Shown: piece after piece, positions 34,425 through 41,000 of the stretch | Numbering within the stretch: the stretch's first letter is position 1 | How the letters are laid out: each line of letters begins with the position of its first letter | Assembly: GCF_002159455.1 (NCBI RefSeq) | Contig: NZ_NFIQ01000026.1 | Coordinates: 1-46,976 of the forward strand | DNA from: Flavonifractor sp. An306 | Lineage (GTDB): Bacteria; Bacillota; Clostridia; Oscillospirales; Oscillospiraceae | DNA: 46,976 nt | Direction: 5' to 3' | The notes under the pieces: model-generated | Seen by the model: the letters and a program-made list of their open reading frames with translations, nothing else | Told to the model about the DNA's origin: nothing | The model's database searches: none | Made by a program: the position numbers and the translations under genes

Positions 34425-34462
34425 ACACAGTATCCCACACCACTGGTAAAAAGTCTACTGAA

Positions 34463-34660
34463 TCAAGCAGGCTTGTTCAGGTTTTCAAAGTCCTGTGCCA
34501 TCAACAGCGTCTGCTCAATTTCAGACACTGTGTCAGGCTTTGTGATGGTGTTTTTGAAGCGGAGAGCAACAATCAGTCCGTCCACTTCCATCGTGATATA
34601 TTCTGTCGGCTCAGAGTATCGGGGATGCTCCCGATCATACATTGCCTGCTGATAACTCAT
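34463..34660 (-). CDS. Small conserved-looking protein of the mobile element
   Basis: The 65-residue protein (SYQQAMYDREHPRYSEPTEY, then a beta-rich MEVDGLIVALRF and an acidic end) is unknown to me. The ATG at 34660 follows AAGGAGG by 8 bases, which is strong support for translation. It lies between the relaxase and the recombinase on the same strand, 14 bases after the relaxase stop, so it may help control transfer or excision. There are no cysteines, no signal peptide and no membrane helix. Confidence 0.7.
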   Translation of the reverse strand: MSYQQAMYDREHPRYSEPTEYITMEVDGLIVALRFKNTITKPDTVSEIEQTLLMAQDFENLNKPA

Positions 34661-34674
34661 GTGATCATCCTCCT

Positions 34675-36042
34675 TTACATAGTCTGCTGCCAAGTTTGTT
34701 CTTCTTCGTGGTCGTCCTCGGCGTGGCCTTGGGCGATTTTCTTTTGCCGTTCTTTCCGGAGGGCCTTGCTGTCTGCGTGGTAGTTCGTGGTGGTGGCATC
34801 CCTCACGGGAGCATTGTCTTGGCCGCGCTCCAGAGCGTGTCCAAACTGGACCACGCCACCCACAGCACTAACCCAGTCAGCGCCAGGGCCGCCAGTCCCA
34901 ACAGCAGACTGGTCCATGGAATGTCCGGCAGACTCGGTCTGGGCAGTCTGATGCTGGGCAGAGAAAAACGCTTCTCGTTCCGCTTCCCAGCCTGTTCGCT
35001 CATCTTCTCCAGATGCTTCACCGCTTTCAGCAGCTCGTCCATCTGCGTCCGGGTCGGGAGCTGCGCCAGCAGTTCGCTGACTTTCTTGAGATAGCCAGTC
35101 TGTCTCTCGGTGTGGTCCCCCAGTGCATAGAGGCTGCTCAGCAGTTCCTCCCACTCCGCTTTCGTAGGATGGTCTTCGGAAGGCGGTGTCAGCTCCTGCG
35201 CCGGAGGCTGCGGCGTGGTCTGTACCATCTGCGCAGGTCGGTTCTTCTCCAACAGCTCGTCCATAGATAATTTCTTTTCTGATCCTGAATTCATATTCCA
35301 TATTCTCCTTTAGATATTTGTCACCGAACAGCAGACGGTCACGGCACTGCCAGCCGCTGGGTGTGGTGTAGGTGATGTTCCGCCGGGAGGTTTCCCAGCG
35401 TACCTTGTAGCCCTCGCTCTCCATCAGTGCAATGAACTCCTCACGGCTGGAGGCGTGGCGCATACAGTCGTTGATGATATTCATGAGCTGCAGCTTTTTG
35501 CTCTGGCCACGGGCTGCGGTGTGATACTCACAGATGGACATGGTTTTGGTTTTCTCTTTCCTGTCCGTTGGCTTAAACACAGGGAGAGAAAATTCCACGC
35601 AGACTTGATCGTTGCGCTGTCGCAGTTCCTGAAGCTGGTTCTTTGCGATGTGCAGTTTCTTTCCAGTATCGAAGTTGACCGAGTTGATGAGAAAGTGGGA
35701 ATGGATGTGTTCCCGGTCTGTGTGGGTGCAGACCAGGACTTCATAGCCCTCATAGTACTCAGCCAGCTTCAGCGCCGCCGCATGAGCGGTGACCGGGTCG
35801 ACCGCTTCGCCTTTTGGAAAGCTTTGCACCATGTGGTAGAACAGTACGCCGTCGGTTTTGTGATGCAGCCGCTTTGTGGTCATGAAGTCTGCGTAGACAG
35901 ATTCCGGCTGGCAGTTGATGCCTGTGACCAACCGCTGCCCCTCGAACTCAGTTTTCTTATCTTGCATGGTGTACCGCATTACGGCTCCCATACATCCGGT
36001 GGTCTGGCCCCGCTTGTAGTTGGTGAAGCTGATAATAGCCAT
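34675..36042 (-). CDS. mobA: MobP-type relaxase/mobilization nuclease (MobA)
   Basis: The relaxase nicks oriT and leads the DNA strand into the recipient cell. In the N-terminal 250 residues are the likely catalytic tyrosine region GCMGAVMRYTMQDKK (Tyr 24), the HUH metal motif HTDREHIHSHFLINSV (His 112, 114, 116) and a DNA-binding part around 190-235. From about residue 250 to 413 the frame is low in complexity (Ala, Gly, Glu, Asp, Arg-rich) and overlaps a second gene in another frame. The last 40 residues (PVRDATTTNYHADSKALRKE onward) are charged. It starts 7 bases after the mobC stop. Confidence 0.92.
   Translation of the reverse strand: MAIISFTNYKRGQTTGCMGAVMRYTMQDKKTEFEGQRLVTGINCQPESVYADFMTTKRLHHKTDGVLFYHMVQSFPKGEAVDPVTAHAAALKLAEYYEGYEVLVCTHTDREHIHSHFLINSVNFDTGKKLHIAKNQLQELRQRNDQVCVEFSLPVFKPTDRKEKTKTMSICEYHTAARGQSKKLQLMNIINDCMRHASSREEFIALMESEGYKVRWETSRRNITYTTPSGWQCRDRLLFGDKYLKENMEYEFRIRKEIIYGRAVGEEPTCADGTDHAAASGAGADTAFRRPSYESGVGGTAEQPLCTGGPHRETDWLSQESQRTAGAAPDPDADGRAAESGEASGEDERTGWEAEREAFFSAQHQTAQTESAGHSMDQSAVGTGGPGADWVSAVGGVVQFGHALERGQDNAPVRDATTTNYHADSKALRKERQKKIAQGHAEDDHEEEQTWQQTM
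34803..35294 (-). CDS. Nested out-of-frame gene inside the relaxase: coiled-coil, single-pass membrane protein
   Basis: This 163-residue frame lies wholly within mobA on the same strand in a different frame. It looks like a genuine protein: SMDELLEKNRPAQMVQTTPQ, then a Pro-rich linker, then a heptad-like helix (TQMDELLKAVKHLEKMSEQA, about residues 91-110), a basic Pro-rich hinge and a C-terminal transmembrane helix (SLLLGLAALALTGLVLWVAW, about 129-148). AAAGGAG lies about 10 bases before the ATG. ColE1-type plasmids also nest mbeB and mbeD in their relaxase gene, and their products help mobilization; by analogy this may anchor the relaxosome to the membrane. Function is inference. Confidence 0.75.
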   Translation of the reverse strand: MNSGSEKKLSMDELLEKNRPAQMVQTTPQPPAQELTPPSEDHPTKAEWEELLSSLYALGDHTERQTGYLKKVSELLAQLPTRTQMDELLKAVKHLEKMSEQAGKRNEKRFSLPSIRLPRPSLPDIPWTSLLLGLAALALTGLVLWVAWSSLDTLWSAAKTMLP

Positions 36043-36048
36043 CCCTCA

Positions 36049-36357
36049 TCACCGCTTTCGTTCCAGGATCAACCGGACAGCAGCGCAGAGTTCAGAGAAC
36101 GCCTGGCGCACGCTGTCCAGGTTGATCACCGTGACGCGTCCCATGTGCGCCAGGGTGACGAGCTGATTCAGATTTCTGCCGATGGACTTCAGTTCCTTCA
36201 GCACTTCTTTCAGTCCGTCAATGACTACCACCTGCTTTCCCAGACAGCAGGCTGTCACATAATCGCTCATAGACATCCCGGAGCGTTTCGCCAATTCCTT
36301 GATGGTCTCCCTGTCTGCGGATGCCATCCGGGTGCTGAATTTGATATCTTTTTTCAT
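36049..36357 (-). CDS. mobC: MobC family relaxosome accessory protein
   Basis: MobC proteins bind oriT and open the DNA for the relaxase. The 102-residue protein has a ribbon-helix-helix-like N-terminus (IKFSTRMASADRETIKELAK, then GMSMSDYVTACCLG) and the MobC core LKEVLKELKSIGRNLNQLVT (about residues 49-68). A ggagg site precedes the ATG. It lies just before mobA on the same strand, and the likely oriT is immediately upstream. Confidence 0.9.
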   Translation of the reverse strand: MKKDIKFSTRMASADRETIKELAKRSGMSMSDYVTACCLGKQVVVIDGLKEVLKELKSIGRNLNQLVTLAHMGRVTVINLDSVRQAFSELCAAVRLILERKR

Positions 36358-36557
36358 GTCGTTTCCTCCAAATCGCAGATAAAGTGGGTCCGGGCTTCTG
36401 CCCGGAAATTATGCGGAAGGCGGACGGCGGCTGTGCCGACGACCAGACAAACGCGATGCTGGCCACCTCCAAGGAGGTGATTTCCCCGCGCCGGACGCCC
36501 GCACTCCTTCTTCGGCCACAAGCGGCCCAACACGGCGTTTTCTTGCTTTGCGGGAGT
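36358..36557 (-). other. Candidate origin of transfer (oriT) region upstream of mobC
   Basis: This 200-base stretch between the ATPase gene and mobC has no convincing gene. It holds two inverted repeats: TCCGGGC-ttct-GCCCGGA (36389-36406) and CACCTCC-aa-GGAGGTG (36464-36479). oriT sites of this relaxase class commonly lie next to mobC and contain such repeats beside the nick. The nick site cannot be placed from sequence alone. Confidence 0.45.
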
Positions 36558-37631
36558 TTACTCGCCGCGCCTGGAAACCGCCCGCAAATCGCCGCACAGC
36601 GCCCCGGCAGGGTCAACAGGGTCGACCGCTGGGACACCCTGGGTATCGTCACTTTCGGCACGGCGCAGCTCAATGAGCCGCCTTCCGTTGCTGCGGCGCA
36701 CCACAGCAGAAATACCGATTTTCCTTAGTGCATCAAGGTTTTGCAGGATCTGTCTGGATACTTTCTTGGGTGACATGCGCTCCACACCCACAGGGTCGAT
36801 TCGTTCAGACAGCTCTGTGGGAGTGCCGATAAATTCAGTTCGGTCACGCATCAACTCAGAGAGGAGATAGACGATGCGGTCGCCCAGCAGTTCCGGCTGT
36901 GTCTGGCTGTCCGACACCAGCTCCCACACATTTTCACCGTTGCGCTCCAGTGTCAGCTCCCGGTATTCAATGTCACGGCCAATACAGAAAAGCTTCGCTC
37001 TTCCGCTGCCCCGCCGTTCCTCCACCAGCGTGAAGCTGGAATCCACCGCACCGCTGATGGCGGTCGTACCGGAGATGCGGTTGAACACATCGTCAGCGCT
37101 CTCCTTGCGCAGATGATGGATCAGCAGGATGGCGATGCCGTGGGCATCCGCAATCCGTTTCAGTGCAGAGAGGTCTCGATAGTCGTTGGCGTAGGTGTTG
37201 TCGTAGTTGGTCCCTCGGATCATCTGCAGCGTGTCAATGATGACCAGCACCGTGTCAGGATGTTCAGACAGGAAGGTGCGGAGCTGCTCCTCCAACCCCT
37301 TGCCCAGAATGTCGCTCTGGGTCGTGAAGTGGACATTGGCGGGGGCATCCTCCGTAATCTCGAACAGCCGGTTCTGGATGCGGAGGGTGGAGTCCTCCAG
37401 GCAGAGGTAGAGGGTGGTACCTTGCTTCACGGATATCCCCCAGACGGGTTCGCCCTTGGCCACCATGACGGACAGCCACAGGGCCAACCAGGACTTTCCC
37501 ACCTTGGGAGAGCCGGCAAGGATGTGCAGCCCCTGGGACAGCAGCGTGTCCACCACGAAGTTGAGCGGCGTCAGCGGCAGACTCATCAGGTTCTCGCCGT
37601 CGATGGTTTGCAGTCGTTTTGTTTTACTCAT
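36558..37631 (-). CDS. RepA-like AAA/RecA-fold ATPase
   Basis: The 357-residue protein has Walker A ILAGSPKVGKSWLALWL (about residues 36-52), Walker B VLVIIDTLQMI (about 127-137) and a motif near LLIHHLRKESADDVFNRISG (about 164-183), the pattern of RepA/RegA hexameric helicases. A winged-helix-like C-terminal part follows (KKVSRQILQNLDALRKIGI). It may support replication of the excised circle. The ATG at 37631 follows AAGGGGATG; an upstream extension has no ribosome site. It is divergent from the gene at 37781. Confidence 0.85.
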   Translation of the reverse strand: MSKTKRLQTIDGENLMSLPLTPLNFVVDTLLSQGLHILAGSPKVGKSWLALWLSVMVAKGEPVWGISVKQGTTLYLCLEDSTLRIQNRLFEITEDAPANVHFTTQSDILGKGLEEQLRTFLSEHPDTVLVIIDTLQMIRGTNYDNTYANDYRDLSALKRIADAHGIAILLIHHLRKESADDVFNRISGTTAISGAVDSSFTLVEERRGSGRAKLFCIGRDIEYRELTLERNGENVWELVSDSQTQPELLGDRIVYLLSELMRDRTEFIGTPTELSERIDPVGVERMSPKKVSRQILQNLDALRKIGISAVVRRSNGRRLIELRRAESDDTQGVPAVDPVDPAGALCGDLRAVSRRGE

Positions 37632-37699
37632 TAGGATCATCCCCTTGTAAAAAGATAAGGACAGAGACCACGCGGCCATCGTGGCTCTTGTCCTTTCAC

Positions 37700-37727
37700 T
37701 TGATTATTGGGGGGATTTTGATAAAAT
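37700..37727 (+). promoter_or_regulatory. Candidate promoter of the zinc-finger/sigma operon
   Basis: TTGATT (37700-37705) and TAAAAT (37722-37727) are 16 bases apart, and a strong gaggaggtgg ribosome site follows before the ATG at 37781. Confidence 0.6.
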
Positions 37728-37780
37728 GAGAATATCGCAAGACAGGCAGAAAACAGATATAGGACAGAGGAGGTGGCCCT

Positions 37781-38905
37781 ATGCCACTGGGGATCCAACA
37801 GAACAACAATCTCCTGCACCTGACAATGGATGTCTGGCAGGATCAGATCTTTTTCAATGAGACCGTCTACCCGGCCGGCCACTTTGCTGCCGGACTGTTG
37901 AATGTCCCCGAGGAGGCTATGCAGGCATTGGTCACCCACGGCGGGGCCATCAGCCATCAGATGGAGGCCCTGGCCTTGGCTGGGCGAGGTGAATTTATCA
38001 ACCTGCTGGATGGGACCTGTACCTCCCTGGAGAAGCTGCTGGATGCCCTGTGGCACTGTCCACCGTATAGCTCGATGGACAAAGGGCAGGAGCAGCACAC
38101 ATTGGAGGTGCTGTTTTCTCCGGCATCCCACAACGACCTACTGAAGCCGGCTTCGCCCGTCCGGGAATTTTTCTTCCGCTATCTGGTGGCTGCCTTCAGC
38201 ATCCCCCTGGGCATCCATCACTTCACCGTGGCGGCACGATATTTTGAGGAGGGCTATCTGCGGCGGCTGAAGAAGCGGACGGAGACCTACTTCGCTATGG
38301 CCGCCCACGACTGCTTCAACAGCGAATGGTTCTGGAGTATGATGCGCGATTTGCCGGTACCGGATGTCGAGCCATTCACCATCACACCGGATCTGAGATC
38401 CTCCTATGTCTTTGCCCGACACCCGAAACAGGAAAAAGAAACCGTATTTGTGAACCGGTATTTCTTTGACCATGCCATCAGCTTCTACATCTTTGACCTG
38501 ATGAACGGATTGCAGCACGGCCATGCCCCCAGCCGGTGCTGTGGCTGCGGGACATACTTTCTCACCACCAACGGCCACATACCGAAATACTGCGATGGCA
38601 TTGCGCCTCAGAATAACCGCATGACTTGCCGGCAGTACGGCGCCATGATGCGGCAGAAGGAGCAAAACAAACAGCACCCGGTCTATCGCCTGTTCACCAC
38701 CCGCACCAACACCATCCGCAAGCACCACCAGAGAGGAAAGATTTCCGACGAGCTGCGCAATGAAGCGCTGTATGTGGCGGAGAACCTGCGGGATAAGGCG
38801 CTCATGGACAACGACTATGCCGCCAGCGGCTATGCACACGACATGGAGCAGGAAGCGATCTATGCCCAGGCGAGAGCGCGCCTTGCCCGGGAGGACGGGC
38901 CATGA
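37781..38905 (+). CDS. Element-encoded cysteine-rich protein (DUF6076-like)
   Basis: The 374-residue cytoplasmic protein has a long alpha/beta N-terminal part and, near residues 250-290, a zinc-finger-like cluster SRCCGCGTYFLTTNGHIPKYC followed by TCRQYGAMMRQKEQNK; a basic helical segment comes after (RLFTTRTNTIRKHHQRGK). This resembles a family (possibly DUF6076) often seen on mobile elements of gut Firmicutes. The role is unknown; DNA or RNA binding is likely. gaggaggtgg precedes the ATG. The sigma factor gene overlaps its end by ATGA, so the two are made together. Confidence 0.8.
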   Translation: MPLGIQQNNNLLHLTMDVWQDQIFFNETVYPAGHFAAGLLNVPEEAMQALVTHGGAISHQMEALALAGRGEFINLLDGTCTSLEKLLDALWHCPPYSSMDKGQEQHTLEVLFSPASHNDLLKPASPVREFFFRYLVAAFSIPLGIHHFTVAARYFEEGYLRRLKKRTETYFAMAAHDCFNSEWFWSMMRDLPVPDVEPFTITPDLRSSYVFARHPKQEKETVFVNRYFFDHAISFYIFDLMNGLQHGHAPSRCCGCGTYFLTTNGHIPKYCDGIAPQNNRMTCRQYGAMMRQKEQNKQHPVYRLFTTRTNTIRKHHQRGKISDELRNEALYVAENLRDKALMDNDYAASGYAHDMEQEAIYAQARARLAREDGP

Positions 38906-39867
38906 GCATGTACCGCTGCGATGATCTCTGCCTCAGCAACGAGGAGCTTGCTCTGCGGATACAGGACGGCGATCCGCAGGCCGCTCCGCTCCTGCTTTCC
39001 CAGAACGAGGGATATCTGACCATGCTGGCCACAAGCTACTGCGAGCAATTTTCTCAGGACTTTCTGGTGGACGACCTCAAGCAGGAGGGGGCACTGGCAC
39101 TGCTGGGCGCGGCGACGCGGTTTGATCCCTCCTATGGAACAAAGCTGCTGACCTATGCGACCCCCGCCATTGAGACGGCCATGCGGGACTGCGCCGCCCA
39201 GGGTTCTTTCTCTCTGTCGCTCCCGATGGACCGTTACCACCAGCTGCGCCAGGTGGCATTTCTCTATGCCACCCATGAGGGGGACATAGAAACAGATCTT
39301 CTGCCGGCCATTCAAGAGAAGCTGACGGTCTCCGCCAAAGTCGCCAGGCGTCTGCTGGAAGAATACCGTACCGTGTTTCAGGTTGAGTGTTTGGGCGAGG
39401 GCGTCTTTGACCTGGGGTATGGCGGCGACCCGGCCAGGGCCTACGACCGTTCCATGCGGCGGACGCTGCTCCTGCAGCGCATGGGGGAGGTGCTGAGCCC
39501 CAGAGAACTAAATCTGGTGCGCTGTTATCTGGGGATCGGTCAGCCCAACGAGCAGGGCATGACCTTTCAGGAACTGGCCATCCGGCTCAACTACAACGGA
39601 CCCAGTGGTGCAGAGAAAGTGTATAAGAGCGCCATCCGGAAACTGAGAAAACAGTTGAACGATGGTGCTTACGGTCAGTGGCTCTCCATCCAGAAAGCCA
39701 TTCACAAGGCCAGAGCAGAAGCAGAGACTGATTCTGGTTACTATGTGCCGCCGCAGACCACCTGGCTGGACGAAAAGGAACTGGCGGTGCGGTTTCTCTG
39801 TGAAGTTATTTCGCTGATCCATGTCCATGAGATAATCCGCGACGCATTGGAGCAGGAAACAGAATAA
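38902..39867 (+). CDS. Element-encoded sigma-70-like RNA polymerase sigma factor
   Basis: The 321-residue protein has a region 2-like block DDLKQEGALALLGAATRFDP followed by KLLTYATPAIETAMRD (about residues 53-93) and a region 4-like helix-turn-helix: LSPRELNLVRCYLGIG (about 200) through GMTFQELAIRLNYNGPSGAE and a basic end (YKSAIRKLRKQL). It may direct polymerase to element promoters, but divergence at region 2 leaves another helix-turn-helix regulator role possible. A C-terminal extension of about 80 residues is unlike ordinary sigma factors. It is coupled to the upstream cysteine-rich gene, and a terminator follows. Confidence 0.8.
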   Translation: MSMYRCDDLCLSNEELALRIQDGDPQAAPLLLSQNEGYLTMLATSYCEQFSQDFLVDDLKQEGALALLGAATRFDPSYGTKLLTYATPAIETAMRDCAAQGSFSLSLPMDRYHQLRQVAFLYATHEGDIETDLLPAIQEKLTVSAKVARRLLEEYRTVFQVECLGEGVFDLGYGGDPARAYDRSMRRTLLLQRMGEVLSPRELNLVRCYLGIGQPNEQGMTFQELAIRLNYNGPSGAEKVYKSAIRKLRKQLNDGAYGQWLSIQKAIHKARAEAETDSGYYVPPQTTWLDEKELAVRFLCEVISLIHVHEIIRDALEQETE

Positions 39868-39910
39868 GCAGTGCGGCACCAGGCTTTGTCCTGATACCGC
39901 ACTGCTTTTC
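39868..39910 (+). terminator. Intrinsic terminator after the sigma gene
   Basis: GCAGTGCGG (39868-39876) pairs with CCGCACTGC (39897-39905), with a CCAGG/CCTG inner arm, and TTTT follows. It lies between convergent genes. Confidence 0.88.
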
Positions 39911-39912
39911 AT

Positions 39913-40377
39913 TTATCCCATGATCCCGATTTTATTACCGTTCTCGTGCATATCCTCGGCGTATTCCGCATGGTTGGGTCCCTGGCTTTCTATCCATCCA
40001 AAGCCCGGCACATAGACCATGTTGTCCGGAGCACTGTTAGGTGAAGCCGGGGCAGGTTCTGGTTCTTGTGGGGCTGTGACATCCTGTTCAGGTAGAACCG
40101 GTACTTCACTCGCTGAGGGCGTTTGAGCAGGCGATGGCTCCGGGGCAATATCGGCTTCCTCGACCAGTTCCGGCAGTGTTGCTTCCGACTTTTCTTCCTC
40201 TGGCGTTATAACTTCTTTCATTTCCGGCATCTTCGGAACTTCGGGCTGCGTAGCGATTACAGCGGCTGGCGTGGACGGTGCGGGTGTTTCCCCGACTGGT
40301 TGCTTCTGTGGCCACACAGCGGCACACAGGGGCAGACAGGCGGCGAACACTGCGACAGTGATGATTTGTTTCTTCAT
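39913..40377 (-). CDS. Secreted or membrane-anchored Pro/Glu-rich protein (DUF6550-like)
   Basis: The 154-residue protein starts with a signal-peptide-like KKQIITVAVFAACLPLCAAV, continues with a long disordered Pro/Glu/Ala-rich segment (about residues 25-115) and ends in the compact motif DNMVYVPGFGWIESQG then NGNKIGIMG. The ending looks like the family DUF6550, found on integrative elements of gut Firmicutes; function is unknown. It overlaps the upstream small gene by 4 bases. Confidence 0.78.
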   Translation of the reverse strand: MKKQIITVAVFAACLPLCAAVWPQKQPVGETPAPSTPAAVIATQPEVPKMPEMKEVITPEEEKSEATLPELVEEADIAPEPSPAQTPSASEVPVLPEQDVTAPQEPEPAPASPNSAPDNMVYVPGFGWIESQGPNHAEYAEDMHENGNKIGIMG

Positions 40378-40694
40378 GTTGCTTCCTCCTCGCCAGACAT
40401 GGAAAGAGCGCCCGATCTCTTCGCCGTACAGCGAGAGACTGAGCGCTCTTTTTCAAATTGATTCAGCTCCATAGAGAGCTGCCACGCCAGCTCAAATCCA
40501 GAAATAAAGCTGTCGATGGAGCGTTCCTCCGCCATCAGACTCTGGGCATCCATGATTCGAAGCACCAGCCGCCGTTCCGGCTTTTCCAACGCTTTGATCA
40601 GTGCTTGGTGGCATTCTTCCACTTCCTGCTTCTGCTCCGAAAACTCGGGTGGGGTATAGAAGCAGTCGTACAGGTCTTTGAGTAGTGTTTTCAT
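40374..40694 (-). CDS. Small helical protein (DUF6809-like)
   Basis: The 106-residue protein (KTLLKDLYDCFYTPPEFSEQ, then LRIMDAQSLMAEERSIDSFI and SGFELAWQLSMELNQFEKE) matches what I recall of DUF6809, a small helical family of unknown role on mobile elements. The ATG at 40694 follows AGGAGG by 8 bases; a longer frame to 40721 has no ribosome site. It is the first of a two-gene unit with the DUF6550-like gene. Confidence 0.78.
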   Translation of the reverse strand: MKTLLKDLYDCFYTPPEFSEQKQEVEECHQALIKALEKPERRLVLRIMDAQSLMAEERSIDSFISGFELAWQLSMELNQFEKERSVSRCTAKRSGALSMSGEEEAT

Positions 40695-41000
40695 GCGTTG
40701 CACCTCCTGGTAGCAACACACAATACCACAGGACGAGGAAAATAGCTATACGGTATGTTTGAGTAGGTTTATTATAGGTTGTACATTTTTACAGTCCGTT
40801 TTTTAGCACATATTTTGATGCATAATTATTATGTTTAACATTAGACTGCATTTTGTCACCGTAGGTTGCAGAGCAGGTGGTGGTAAAAGCGCATATTTCG
40901 TGATATAATAATTTAATTCACACTGACGAGACATCGACTGACGGAAATCTCTAAAATTTTCAATGTAAAAGGCACAGCAACATGTAGAGGGGGTTGCACT
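40695..41000. other. AT-rich intergenic region between divergent genes
   Basis: No gene is seen here. On the minus strand a TATAAT at 40776-40771 could serve the small two-gene unit. On the plus strand a TATAAT at 40904-40909 (weak -35) lies upstream of the helicase gene, whose ribosome site gaggggg is at 40987-40993. Base composition turns more AT-rich here and stays so to the right, which may mark the edge of the element backbone or of its cargo. Confidence 0.5.

Noticed and set aside
36218-36673. A 151-residue minus-strand frame between the ATPase and mobC genes
   Set aside because: It overlaps both genes out of frame, is Arg/Ser/Pro-rich with no recognisable domain and lacks a good ribosome site.
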